From NCBI GenBank assembly GCA_016215645.1, contig JACRIX010000026.1:1-36367 (forward strand): a DNA stretch of 36,367 nucleotides, given 5' to 3'. Positions 25,309 through 34,020 of the stretch are shown piece after piece (the first letter of the stretch is position 1; each line of letters begins with the position of its first letter). The position numbers were made by a program, and so were the translations under genes. The notes under the pieces were generated by a model. It was given only the letters and a program-made list of their open reading frames with translations, was not told where the DNA came from and ran no database searches. The DNA comes from Rhodocyclales bacterium. GTDB taxonomy: Bacteria; Pseudomonadota; Gammaproteobacteria; Burkholderiales; Rhodocyclaceae.

Positions 25309-27062
25309 GCGGCGACCCGGCGCGCCAGTGATACGGTGAAAATGCCCCACTCGTCGATGCGCTGGTCGATCTTTTCAAAACCGGCCACGCCGACCAGTTG
25401 GTCCATCTCGGCCTGGGTACGGCGACGCATCACCCATGCCTTTCCACCACGATGACTGGTAAGCGCGCGCGCGATCAACTCAAGCTGGGGATGCCAAGGC
25501 TGGCCGGTGTATATCAGATAGCCGCCTGGCTCGATGGCGTCGGCCATTCCGGCCAGCGAATTGCGGACCAGATCGTTTTCGGGAAACAGCTCATACAGAC
25601 CGGAAACAATGCCGACCGTTGGCCTTGGCTGCACCCCCGCGACCGAGGCACGATCGAAGGCATCGCCTTTTTCGAATCGCGCGAGATCCTGCAGATTCTT
25701 TTCCCGGATCAACGCCGTGCCGTCACGCACGTTGATCTCACTGAAATCTCGCAACAGGATCGAATCCGGGAGTTGGGGATAGTTGTTCAATGCCTCCAAA
25801 GCGTAACGACCATGGCCTGCGGCAATGTCCAGCAGCCTCACCGAACGACCGTCAGCGCGCAGCCGATCCATCGCCTTGCACAGCAACTCTTCGAGGTGCA
25901 CTTTCCGCTGCCGGATACCACGCCAGCCGATGGAATTGAGATATTGCCGATCTACCAGGCGACCTATCGGCCCTGCTCCGGATGCGGTGTTCCGATACAC
26001 GTAGTCAAGGGTACTTCCCGAGTCGAAACCGGTCCGGTGACCAAGGCTTACGCCATCGGAAAGCCAGCCACCCAGCTTCATGTTGAGTCGCGCCAGAGCC
26101 CAGAAAAGCCCCCGCGGGCTGAGCAACGGCAAGGGGCGCGCCAGGGAGGTGGATTCCTCAAACGTAGCGCCGTGCCGATCCGCATTGAGCAGGTCTGCGG
26201 GCAGCGGTAATTCGGCAAAGCGGCGCTGTATGAAATCGCGCGCCAAGTCCACGGCCTGTTTGCGACCGGCTTCGCCAAAGGTGTCGTGGTAAAAGCCGTC
26301 GAGCACGTGCTTCTCCTTCACCGGCGACCCCAATCGGGCGAAGAATTCGTGCTGAGGTCGGTGGTGCACCACCCAGTCCGCGCCGGATATCAACAGCTGT
26401 GTCGGTATCGTGATCGCCTGTGCATCGGCCACGACTCGCTCGCCGGCCTCGTAGAGGGCCAGCAGAATATTCACCGAGATGGCTCGCGCGATCAACGGGT
26501 CGGCGTCGTACGACGCCTGTCGGACCGGGTCATGCGTCAGGAACTTCGACTTGACGTAACTGTTGACGAAGAAGTTGCCGCGCAGCGCCTGCATCAGGCG
26601 CAACCCGGTACGGGCAAAGGGTACATAGAGCTTGACCTTGAAGGCAGGCGACGCGAGCACCAGACAACGAACCTTCGGTGCATAGTCGTGGGCCCAGGTG
26701 GAAACCAGGACCGCTCCGACACTCTGGGCCAGGACCACCATGTCTTCCTCGGCAATGCCGAAGGTATCGCGAATGTGCTCGATGAAGCTCTGCACGTCGC
26801 GTACCGATGTCGCAAAGCTCGGCGAGTAGCCACGTTCCCCGGGCGAACGACCATGACCACGAGCATCCCACGCAAAAAAATCAAAATCCCGCAGATCCAG
26901 TTCGTCCACCAAATGGGCCATGCGCCCGGAGTGCTCATGGCCACGATGAAACATCACCACGCAACCTCGACGCGGGAATTCGCCTGGCCAGCGCCGAAAG
27001 AACAGTTCGACGCCGTCATGAGTCAAAAAACTGCATTCCTGTACCTGCCGCCCTTCAGTCAT
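25305..27062 (-). CDS. ynbC: alpha/beta hydrolase-methyltransferase fusion, YnbC-like
   Basis: A 585-residue two-domain protein, the same length as E. coli YnbC. Residues about 1-310 form an alpha/beta hydrolase. The nucleophile Ser is in VVLAQSVGAVLVS (AQSVG in place of the usual GXSXG). The acid is probably in LLISGADWVVHHRP and the catalytic His in LDGFYHDTFGE. Residues about 380-585 form an SAM-dependent methyltransferase-like domain with RLLDIAAGHGRYALEAL as the binding loop. The hydrolase resembles monoacylglycerol lipases, and FHRGHEHSGRM and WDARGHGRS fit this. ATG 27062 has AGGGGA upstream and follows ynbA by 11 bases. Its substrate is unknown; a deacylase and headgroup methylase on the operon's lipid is a reasonable guess. 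Confidence 0.9.
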   Translation of the reverse strand: MTEGRQVQECSFLTHDGVELFFRRWPGEFPRRGCVVMFHRGHEHSGRMAHLVDELDLRDFDFFAWDARGHGRSPGERGYSPSFATSVRDVQSFIEHIRDTFGIAEEDMVVLAQSVGAVLVSTWAHDYAPKVRCLVLASPAFKVKLYVPFARTGLRLMQALRGNFFVNSYVKSKFLTHDPVRQASYDADPLIARAISVNILLALYEAGERVVADAQAITIPTQLLISGADWVVHHRPQHEFFARLGSPVKEKHVLDGFYHDTFGEAGRKQAVDLARDFIQRRFAELPLPADLLNADRHGATFEESTSLARPLPLLSPRGLFWALARLNMKLGGWLSDGVSLGHRTGFDSGSTLDYVYRNTASGAGPIGRLVDRQYLNSIGWRGIRQRKVHLEELLCKAMDRLRADGRSVRLLDIAAGHGRYALEALNNYPQLPDSILLRDFSEINVRDGTALIREKNLQDLARFEKGDAFDRASVAGVQPRPTVGIVSGLYELFPENDLVRNSLAGMADAIEPGGYLIYTGQPWHPQLELIARALTSHRGGKAWVMRRRTQAEMDQLVGVAGFEKIDQRIDEWGIFTVSLARRVAA

Positions 27063-27073
27063 CGAAATATCCC

Positions 27074-27691
27074 CTACGAGATTTGCGCGCGATGCGACGC
27101 GATGCCGCCACGAACACGGTTGAAAACATTGAGAACGATGGCAGCCGCCATGACTGGCATCACCCAGAACGCCCACTCGGGCAAATCGACCGTCAATGCA
27201 ACCCAAAGACCCATTGAGCCAAACACCAAGGCACGATCACTCTTGCCCATCGGCCCGTCATAGCGCCGCTCGACGCCTATCATGGGCCCCAATGCGCCGG
27301 CCATTTCCGACAATATGGAGAGAAAGACTACGGCTCCTATGCTGACCCAGCCAAACGGCGCAACGAGCACGAAGGGCAAATACAACGCAGCATCCGAAAC
27401 AACGTCGGACAATTCATTGAGATAGGCGCCTAGCGGCGATTGCTGACCGAATTCGCGGGCCAGCATTCCATCAATCGCGTTAAACGCCATGCGCAACAGC
27501 ATCCATAGCGGTAGCAGGAGGAACCAACGGCGATTCTCGCCAGTCACCACAAGCCAGGCTCCGAGTGCGACCGAAACGAGCATCGCCGTAAGGGTGACGC
27601 CATTTGCGCTGATGCCGATCGTAGCGCAACGACGCACGAGGGGCCTCAACATAGCCTGAAATCGGGGCTTCAGCTCGTACAGACTGTTCAT
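27074..27691 (-). CDS. ynbA: CDP-alcohol phosphatidyltransferase, YnbA-like
   Basis: A membrane enzyme of 205 residues that should transfer a phosphatidyl group from CDP-diacylglycerol to an alcohol headgroup. The family motif is AIDGMLAREFGQQSPLGAYL followed by NELSDVVSD. Compared with the canonical D-x2-DGx2ARx8Gx3Dx3D, the first and third aspartates are asparagine (NAIDG and LNELSD). By memory E. coli YnbA shares these changes, so they define the subfamily rather than damage. GPMGKSDRALVFG is also shared. ATG 27691 has a weak ribosome site and overlaps the stop of a small upstream frame as ATGA. It leads a gene series ynbA-ynbC-ynbD-membrane protein-plsC-ynbB. The alcohol used is unknown. 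Confidence 0.9.
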   Translation of the reverse strand: MNSLYELKPRFQAMLRPLVRRCATIGISANGVTLTAMLVSVALGAWLVVTGENRRWFLLLPLWMLLRMAFNAIDGMLAREFGQQSPLGAYLNELSDVVSDAALYLPFVLVAPFGWVSIGAVVFLSILSEMAGALGPMIGVERRYDGPMGKSDRALVFGSMGLWVALTVDLPEWAFWVMPVMAAAIVLNVFNRVRGGIASHRAQIS

Positions 27692-27837
27692 GGGACAAGC
27701 CAATATGAATACAATGGGCCGTCGCCGCCCCTGAACAGCGGGATGATGCCGCGACGCCGTATATCGCCGATGTCCACCGTTGAACCGGGCGTGTGCATCG
27801 ATGGCGCGGGGCTCACCCACCGGTAGGCATTTTTCAT
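27688..27837 (-). CDS. possible small leader protein coupled to ynbA, 49 aa
   Basis: An open frame ends in TGA overlapping the ynbA start codon (ATGA, 27688-27691). From ATG 27837 it would encode 49 residues, MKNAYRWVSPAPSMHTPG...PLFRGGDGPLYSYWLVP. Alternative starts at 27870 or 27924 would make it longer, but the last lies within the ccdAB palindrome. No strong ribosome site is visible for any of them and I do not recognise the sequence. In its favour are the exact overlap and the poor ribosome site of ynbA, which would benefit from coupling. Confidence 0.35.
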   Translation of the reverse strand: MKNAYRWVSPAPSMHTPGSTVDIGDIRRRGIIPLFRGGDGPLYSYWLVP

Positions 27838-27916
27838 ATCGCCGATTTTAGCCACGGCCACTCGTTCCATCAAGCGTCGAATGATGATGTCGTTGGAGCG
27901 GCGGACGCGGACCTTG

Positions 27917-27937
27917 ACGCGCATGAGTCATGCGCGT
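27917..27937 (+). promoter_or_regulatory. 21-bp perfect palindrome, probable ccdAB operator
   Basis: ACGCGCATGA and TCATGCGCGT form perfect 10-bp arms around a single central G. The palindrome ends 34 bases before the ccdA start, between the divergent lipid operon and ccdAB. CcdA is an RHH repressor that binds palindromes upstream of its own operon, so this is the likely site. Confidence 0.7.
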
Positions 27938-27971
27938 AATCTGCACGCATCCAATCTCAAGGAGCAGAACC

Positions 27972-28214
27972 GTGACTGGATTGCCCAAGAAAGCCGCCAA
28001 CCTCACCGTCCGCGCCGATCTGCTGGAAGAGGCCCGCGCGCGCAAGATCAACCTCTCGCAGACGCTGGAAGTGGCGCTCGCCGCCGAGCTCAAGAAGCGG
28101 CGCGAGGTCGAGTGGCTGGAGCAGAACAAGGCAGCGATCGAGGCCTACAGCCGCCATGTCGAAAAGCATGGGCTGTTCTCCGACCGCTACCGCACATTCA
28201 TGCGCGAAGACTGA
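27972..28214 (+). CDS. ccdA: CcdA-type antitoxin
   Basis: An 80-residue antitoxin that neutralises CcdB and represses the pair. The N-terminal ribbon-helix-helix reads NLTVRADLLEEARARKINLSQTLEVAL. The C-terminal half resembles the toxin-wrapping tail of CcdA (EWLEQNKAAIEAYSRHVEKHGLFSDRYRTFMRED, compare the IEMNGSFAD region of F-plasmid CcdA). The start is GTG 27972, with GGAG eight bases upstream; an in-frame ATG at 27930 lies in the operator palindrome. ccdB follows 13 bases after its stop. Chromosomal ccdAB pairs are common and often vary between strains. Confidence 0.88.
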   Translation: MTGLPKKAANLTVRADLLEEARARKINLSQTLEVALAAELKKRREVEWLEQNKAAIEAYSRHVEKHGLFSDRYRTFMRED

Positions 28215-28227
28215 GAATCAGAAACCG

Positions 28228-28545
28228 ATGGCGCACCTCGACGTCTATCGCAACCCGGACCGCACGACATCGGCCCTCATTCCCTATGTGCTCGACGTGC
28301 AAAGCAGCCTGCTCGGCAGCCTGCCGGGCAGCGTGGTGATTCCGCTGGCCCGCCCCGAAACGATAGGGACCTTGCCGATCCTGCGACTCAATCCGAAGGT
28401 CAGCGTAGACGGCAAGGCGCTTGTCGCCCTGACCCAGGACCTGGCGCCGGTGCCGCGCCGCCTGCTGAAGAAGCCCGTCGCCAACCTTTCCCCCCAGCGC
28501 GAGGAAATCCTCGCCGCGCTGGATTTTCTATTTACCGGTTTCTGA
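28228..28545 (+). CDS. ccdB: CcdB-type toxin with altered C-terminus
   Basis: CcdB of plasmid F poisons DNA gyrase. This 105-residue protein shares the family layout: LDVYRNPDR...IPYVLDVQSSLLGSLPGSVVIPLARP, LNPKVSVDGKALVALTQDLAPVPRRLL, and a final helix EEILAALDFLFTGF. In F CcdB the last three residues Trp-Gly-Ile are needed for killing; here they read Thr-Gly-Phe. The protein may still bind GyrA differently, be a weak toxin, or have another target. The start at 28228 follows ccdA closely. ettA starts 22 bases after its stop, so some co-transcription is possible. Confidence 0.85.
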   Translation: MAHLDVYRNPDRTTSALIPYVLDVQSSLLGSLPGSVVIPLARPETIGTLPILRLNPKVSVDGKALVALTQDLAPVPRRLLKKPVANLSPQREEILAALDFLFTGF

Positions 28546-28567
28546 ACCACTTCATCCCGAAAGCATC

Positions 28568-30232
<1,665 letters not shown>

Positions 30233-30250
30233 TCGCGCGCTGAGGATTTC

Positions 30251-30925
30251 GTGAGTCGATTGAAGATCACCGCGCTCGTGGTCGCGGCGCTGGTTGCCGT
30301 CCTGGCGGCGCCGCTGCTGTTCCCGCCGCAGCAGGAGGCGGCGCCACCGATCACCCACGGCATGCCTTGGCAGATCGAACTGCCGGCACCCGGGGCTTCG
30401 CGCGTGTTCGGGCTCACGCTCGGCGGCGCAAAGCCGAGCACCCTGACCGATGCGCAGCGCGCCTTTCCTGAGCTGCTCAAGCTGGCGTTGCTGGCGCCGC
30501 CCGAACAGCCGCTGGCGCTCGAAGCCTATTTCGACAGTGTTTCAATCGGCCCGCTGAGCGGCAAACTGGTGCTGACCGTCGCCGCCACGCCCGCCGAACT
30601 CGACGCCATGCGCGACAAGGCGGCGAAGACCGACCACCTGGAAACCGGAATTCGCAAATTCGCGCTCAACGACGCCGATCGCCAGCGCGCGGAGAACATG
30701 CCCCTGGCGGGCATCGTCTTCATTCCGGCCGCCAGGCTGGATGAAGCAATCGTGCTGCAGCGCTTCGGCCCACCCGCCGAGCGCATCCGCCAGGGCGAAA
30801 CCCTGGAGCACTTCCTCTACCCCGACAAGGGGCTGGACGTAGTGCTCGACAGCAAGGGCAAGGAAGTGCTGCAGTACGTGGCGCCATCCGAGTTCGCGCG
30901 GCTGCGTGCCCCGCTGACAAAGTGA
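30251..30925 (+). CDS. unrecognised exported or membrane-anchored protein, 224 aa
   Basis: I do not recognise this family with certainty. The N-terminus is a signal peptide or membrane anchor (MSRLKITALVVAALVAVLAAPLLFPP). A periplasmic domain of about 195 residues follows. It contains FGLTLGGAKPSTLTDAQRAF, YFDSVSIGPLSGKLVLTVAATPAELDAMRDKA and IRQGETLEHFLYPDKGLDVVLDSKGKEVLQYV. The last stretch, with GPPAERIRQGETLEHFLYPDKGLDV, resembles small outer-membrane-associated SmpA/BamE-like folds, in which a protein sets up a sequence-driven hinge, but this is only an impression. The start is GTG 30251 with GAGG close upstream. It lies between ettA and a glycosyltransferase with tiny gaps on both sides, so it is probably in the same transcript. 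Confidence 0.7.
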   Translation: MSRLKITALVVAALVAVLAAPLLFPPQQEAAPPITHGMPWQIELPAPGASRVFGLTLGGAKPSTLTDAQRAFPELLKLALLAPPEQPLALEAYFDSVSIGPLSGKLVLTVAATPAELDAMRDKAAKTDHLETGIRKFALNDADRQRAENMPLAGIVFIPAARLDEAIVLQRFGPPAERIRQGETLEHFLYPDKGLDVVLDSKGKEVLQYVAPSEFARLRAPLTK

Positions 30926-30931
30926 ACGGTC

Positions 30932-31843
30932 ATGGATCAGATAGTTCCCGAGCCCGGAATCCTCAGCATAGGCATTGCCGCCCATGGCAATGTGGATATC
31001 ACCGTCGAATGCCTGAAGAGCCTTTTCGCCAGCGTTTCCGGCGACTTTGAACTCCTTCTGATCGATGACGCCTCGCCCGACGGGATGCTCCCGCTGTTCC
31101 GCGAAGCCGCCGAGTTCCATCCGAATACCCGGATCTATCATTTCCCGGAAAATCTCGAATACACGCAGAGCGTCAACTGCTTGCTCAGCGAAGCGACCGG
31201 CGAGCGCATTCTATTCGTCTCCAACGACATCTTCGTTACCCCCACCTATCTCGCCGCCTTGCTCGAGGCCACGGCCGACCCGGACATCGGCATCGCTCGT
31301 GGCGTCTCCAATTTCGTCGACAACCTGCTCGAGACGCACAATGTCACGCCCGACGCGCCCATCGCAACCTGGGAACAACTCTGTGAATTCTCGGCGCGGC
31401 AATATTTCGAAGCCGGCACATCGCTGCCTGATGACCCCTTTCTCATCGGCGATGCCTTCATGGTCACCCGCAAGCTTCTCGATACCATCGGCAGCTTCGA
31501 CACCCGCTACCACGGGTATCTGTCCGACCTGGATTTTGGCATCCGCGCCGCGGCCGCCGGCTATCGTCGGATATATTGCCCGCGCGCCTTTGCACGGCAT
31601 ATTCAGGATGCCAACTTCCACTATCTGGATAGTGCGCGGATGGAACAAAAGTACGCTCGCCGCCTCGAACGTCACGCCACGGCGTGGACTGTTTTTCGCG
31701 CACTCTGGGGAGCGGAACAATTGCCCTTGTCATGGCCCGGCACCAAGGCGATTCCGTTTGCAGATCTGGAGGAAACGGCTCGGCGAAATGGTGCTCGGGT
31801 GGTCGCCCCCGGCTCTTACGCCCGCTACCTGATTGCTTCATGA
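30932..31843 (+). CDS. family 2 glycosyltransferase
   Basis: A 303-residue GT-A fold enzyme that should move a sugar from a nucleotide donor to an unknown acceptor. The nucleotide-binding start is ILSIGIAAHGNVDITVECLKSL and LLLIDDASPDGM. The DXD equivalent is SND in RILFVSNDIFVTP. The acceptor region has FLIGDAFMVTRKLLDTIGSFDTRYHGYLSDLDFGIRAAAAGYR, with an expected catalytic Asp. A C-terminal extension of about 90 residues is not recognisable. No membrane segment is seen. It starts six bases after the preceding gene. No other polysaccharide genes are nearby, so the product is unknown. Confidence 0.88.
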   Translation: MDQIVPEPGILSIGIAAHGNVDITVECLKSLFASVSGDFELLLIDDASPDGMLPLFREAAEFHPNTRIYHFPENLEYTQSVNCLLSEATGERILFVSNDIFVTPTYLAALLEATADPDIGIARGVSNFVDNLLETHNVTPDAPIATWEQLCEFSARQYFEAGTSLPDDPFLIGDAFMVTRKLLDTIGSFDTRYHGYLSDLDFGIRAAAAGYRRIYCPRAFARHIQDANFHYLDSARMEQKYARRLERHATAWTVFRALWGAEQLPLSWPGTKAIPFADLEETARRNGARVVAPGSYARYLIAS

Positions 31844-32065
31844 TCGACCGCCCCGGGGAGAAGCCGCGTCGTCGTCACAGCAAGCACCTGCGCATACCCA
31901 AGTGCTGCGCGGAGTCCAGCGTCCGGCAGGATTTCAGGCCCCATTCCGGCACGCCGGAAACCCGAGTTTGCGCAGCTTCCATGTTCCTATTCCGGCCCCG
32001 GTGAGGGCTCACGCTGAGGTAGCCTGAACGGATTGGCATGGAGTGAACGCAAGGTGAGCAATCTG
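31844..32065. other. intergenic region after the glycosyltransferase
   Basis: A 222-base gap. It contains a 54-codon frame (31840-32004) whose ATG overlaps the glycosyltransferase stop as ATGA. The frame is arginine-rich, without family resemblance, so it is probably chance. A short inverted repeat, TTCCGGC/GCCGGAA (31944-31959), has no T tract. A promoter for the following gene is expected but not clear. Confidence 0.4.
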
Positions 32066-33025
32066 ATGCAGGTGTTGGCTAACGCCCGGGACGCACGGCG
32101 CGGATCCGGCCATGACACCGCCAGCCACGGCGACCAGGTGATGGCCGACCGCCTGGCCGAGGCCAACGCCCTGGCCCATGCCGGGGCCAATGACATGGCC
32201 TTTGCCGACGCCCGCCAACGGCAGGCGGCCGCCGCCGAGCGCATCGCCGCACTGGAGCGCCGCCAGCAGGCTGAAGAACTGGCGACCGCCCATGCGCGCA
32301 GCCGCGCCGAAGCCGACGCCGCGGCCGAGGAAACCCTGGTACGACAAGCCCATGCCGAGCGCATGGCCGAACTAGCCCTGCGCGCCCGCATCGAACACGA
32401 AGAGCAGGCGAAAATCAATGCCCAGCGCCGCGAGTTCGCCGCTGCCGAACTGGCCAAGGCGGCGCATGCAAGGGCCAGGCGCGAAGCGGAACTCGCGCGC
32501 CAGGCCGAGCTGCGCCTGGCCGCCGAACGCCACGCCGCCGAGCTTGCCGCCGACGCCGCACGCGCAAATCAGATTGCCGAAGCAGCGGCCCTGGCCACAC
32601 AGGCGGCCGAACGGGAAACGGCCCGCGAAATGCTCCGGCGTACCCACCTGGAAGCGGCCGAAATTCAGGCGGGCGCCGCCCGGCGCGATGCCGAACGCGA
32701 TGCCGGCCAGGCGAAGGACCGGCGCGCCGCCGCGGAAGCACAATTGGCCGAGGGCCGATCAAAGGCCACGAATTCCCCGTTGCCGGTGCGATCAACCGCC
32801 GCGTCAGCCCGACGCGCCTGGCTGATGGCGGCCTTGATCGGCTCGCTGTTCGGCCTTGGCGCGGGCGCCTGGCTGGCGACCTCCGGCGAAGCCGGCCGGT
32901 TTGCCCAAGCTGTCGGCGGCGAAAAGCCGGCGCTCGGTTCGCTGCGCCTCGACACCAGCACCCAAAGCATGGCGGCGCGAATCGAGCGCGCCAATGCCCT
33001 CGAAGCGACGCGAGTCCGCCGCTAG
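32066..33025 (+). CDS. alanine-rich coiled-coil protein with one membrane segment
   Basis: A 319-residue protein of unknown role. Residues of roughly 20-220 are a long, highly charged, alanine-rich helix (repeated patterns such as AERIAALERRQQAEELATAHARSRAEADAAAEE and RREAELARQAELRLAAERHAAELAAD), expected to form a coiled coil. A single membrane segment, RAWLMAALIGSLFGLGAGAWLA, lies near 255-277, followed by about 40 periplasmic residues. The shape is reminiscent of TolA-type or stator-like proteins in reverse order, but no named family fits. ATG 32066 is chosen for its AAGGTGA ribosome site; GTG 32054 and TTG 32033 are in frame. Its stop shares the bases CTAG with the stop of the converging gene. 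Confidence 0.7.
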   Translation: MQVLANARDARRGSGHDTASHGDQVMADRLAEANALAHAGANDMAFADARQRQAAAAERIAALERRQQAEELATAHARSRAEADAAAEETLVRQAHAERMAELALRARIEHEEQAKINAQRREFAAAELAKAAHARARREAELARQAELRLAAERHAAELAADAARANQIAEAAALATQAAERETAREMLRRTHLEAAEIQAGAARRDAERDAGQAKDRRAAAEAQLAEGRSKATNSPLPVRSTAASARRAWLMAALIGSLFGLGAGAWLATSGEAGRFAQAVGGEKPALGSLRLDTSTQSMAARIERANALEATRVRR

Positions 33026-33387
33026 TCGCCCACCACGGCCACGTGGCCGACGAACATCACGCTGGGGAAAGTGCGCTTCAGCAGCTTGCTGTAGAAGTCG
33101 CTCATGACTGAACCATCTTCGTAGCGGATGGTGCTGCCAGGCTTCAGCGCCATTTTCGGCGCCGCGATCCACTCTTTGCTTCCCGCACGATCGACCTCGA
33201 TGTAGGTGAAGTCATTGGCATCGATGCTGCTCAGCACCTTACCCACGTTCGGCAACTCGGAAGCCACCGGCGGCTTTTCAGGCATCAGCATGTCGCGCGC
33301 CTGTTCCGGCGAGGGATGGCCCGGCGGGGGCGCCGCCATCACGGAGACGCTCGCCAGCACGGCAAACAGAATGAGGAGTCGCTGCAT
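33022..33387 (-). CDS. small periplasmic protein, NrfJ-like beta domain
   Basis: A 121-residue exported protein with a signal peptide (MQRLLILFAVLASVSVMA) cleaved before APPPG. The mature part ends in VLSSIDANDFTYIEVDRAGSKEWIAAPKM...GSVMSDFYSKLLKRTFPSVMFVGHVAVV. This resembles the small beta-barrel domain of NrfJ-related proteins, which pairs the Y(T/L)x(V/E)-W-AAP and F-SKxLxRTF motifs. The assignment is from memory of that pattern. In other bacteria such proteins occur near multiheme cytochromes; the cytochrome in this window is far away. ATG 33387 has AAGGAA upstream. It follows the lipoprotein gene by 20 bases on the same strand, so the two are probably co-transcribed. Confidence 0.75.
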   Translation of the reverse strand: MQRLLILFAVLASVSVMAAPPPGHPSPEQARDMLMPEKPPVASELPNVGKVLSSIDANDFTYIEVDRAGSKEWIAAPKMALKPGSTIRYEDGSVMSDFYSKLLKRTFPSVMFVGHVAVVGD

Positions 33388-33407
33388 GGTGGATTCCTTT
33401 TTCAGGC

Positions 33408-33911
33408 TCACATGCAACGCCAATAGGGCGAGCCGGGGCCAAGGGGAAAGCAGTTGAACATCGGGTAGGGGCCGGGCATCAGCAGCGGCGCCATGAACTG
33501 GTTGCGACAGGCGCGCACTTCGTTGTCGATCCGTTCCCGGCAGGCCTGGTCGCGCTGGTTGGTTTCGGCCGCCATGTCGTCGAAGATCTGATGGCGTTCG
33601 GCGGCCAGCATGTGATCCAGCACCGCCGCCGGCACGCCCTGCCTGGCGAGTTCCAGGATCTGCCCGGCCGAGAGCCGGTAGCGCGAGGCCGAGGCCGTGA
33701 TGCGGGCGATGATGTCCTCGGCGGCCACGCCCTGCTTGGCCAGCGCCACCACCTGCTCCAGCGGCAACGCCGCCACCGGCGGCGGCAGGCGCGCCTCCAG
33801 TTGTTCGGCGCTAATGCGTTCGATCTTCGGCGGCTCGACCGGCGTGCCGGCGCAGGCGGCCAGCAGCAGGGCCGGAAGAACTGTCAGCGAGGGGCGTAGC
33901 GGCAAGGCCAT
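33408..33911 (-). CDS. lipoprotein with two helical repeats, 167 aa
   Basis: Unrecognised lipoprotein. The signal is MALPLRPSLTVLPALLLAAC, with the lipid-modified Cys at residue 20. The mature protein begins with a proline-rich linker. Two similar helical units follow: LEQVVALAKQGVAAEDIIARITAS and SAGQILELARQGVPAAVLDHMLAA. The LA(K/R)QGV core repeats in both, so they form an internal repeat. The C-terminal third has RDQACRERIDNEVRACRNQF and a Pro/Gly/Met-rich tail with cysteines (MPGPYPMFNCFPLGPGSPYWRCM). The repeats recall the short helical domains found in envelope proteins that detect or bind peptides, but no function can be given. It heads an operon with the NrfJ-like gene and diverges from rlhA. 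Confidence 0.75.
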   Translation of the reverse strand: MALPLRPSLTVLPALLLAACAGTPVEPPKIERISAEQLEARLPPPVAALPLEQVVALAKQGVAAEDIIARITASASRYRLSAGQILELARQGVPAAVLDHMLAAERHQIFDDMAAETNQRDQACRERIDNEVRACRNQFMAPLLMPGPYPMFNCFPLGPGSPYWRCM

Positions 33912-33981
33912 GAGTGCGGAATGGACCGGGATTCAGCCAATGATAGGCCAGATGCCCCGCCGTAGCGTCCGCCGGTGGGTC

Positions 33982-33987
33982 TACAAT
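33982..33987 (+). promoter_or_regulatory. candidate -10 box of rlhA
   Basis: TACAAT matches TATAAT in five of six positions and sits 33 bases before the GTG start of rlhA in the divergent 109-base intergenic region. No good -35 hexamer is visible, so confidence is modest. Confidence 0.4.
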
Positions 33988-34020
33988 TCGGCCCCTGCAC
34001 CCACTGACAGCGGCCCACCC

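Noticed and set aside
31840..32004. 54-codon frame overlapping the glycosyltransferase stop.
   Set aside because: The stop-start overlap is suggestive, but the sequence is arginine-rich with no ribosome site or family resemblance.
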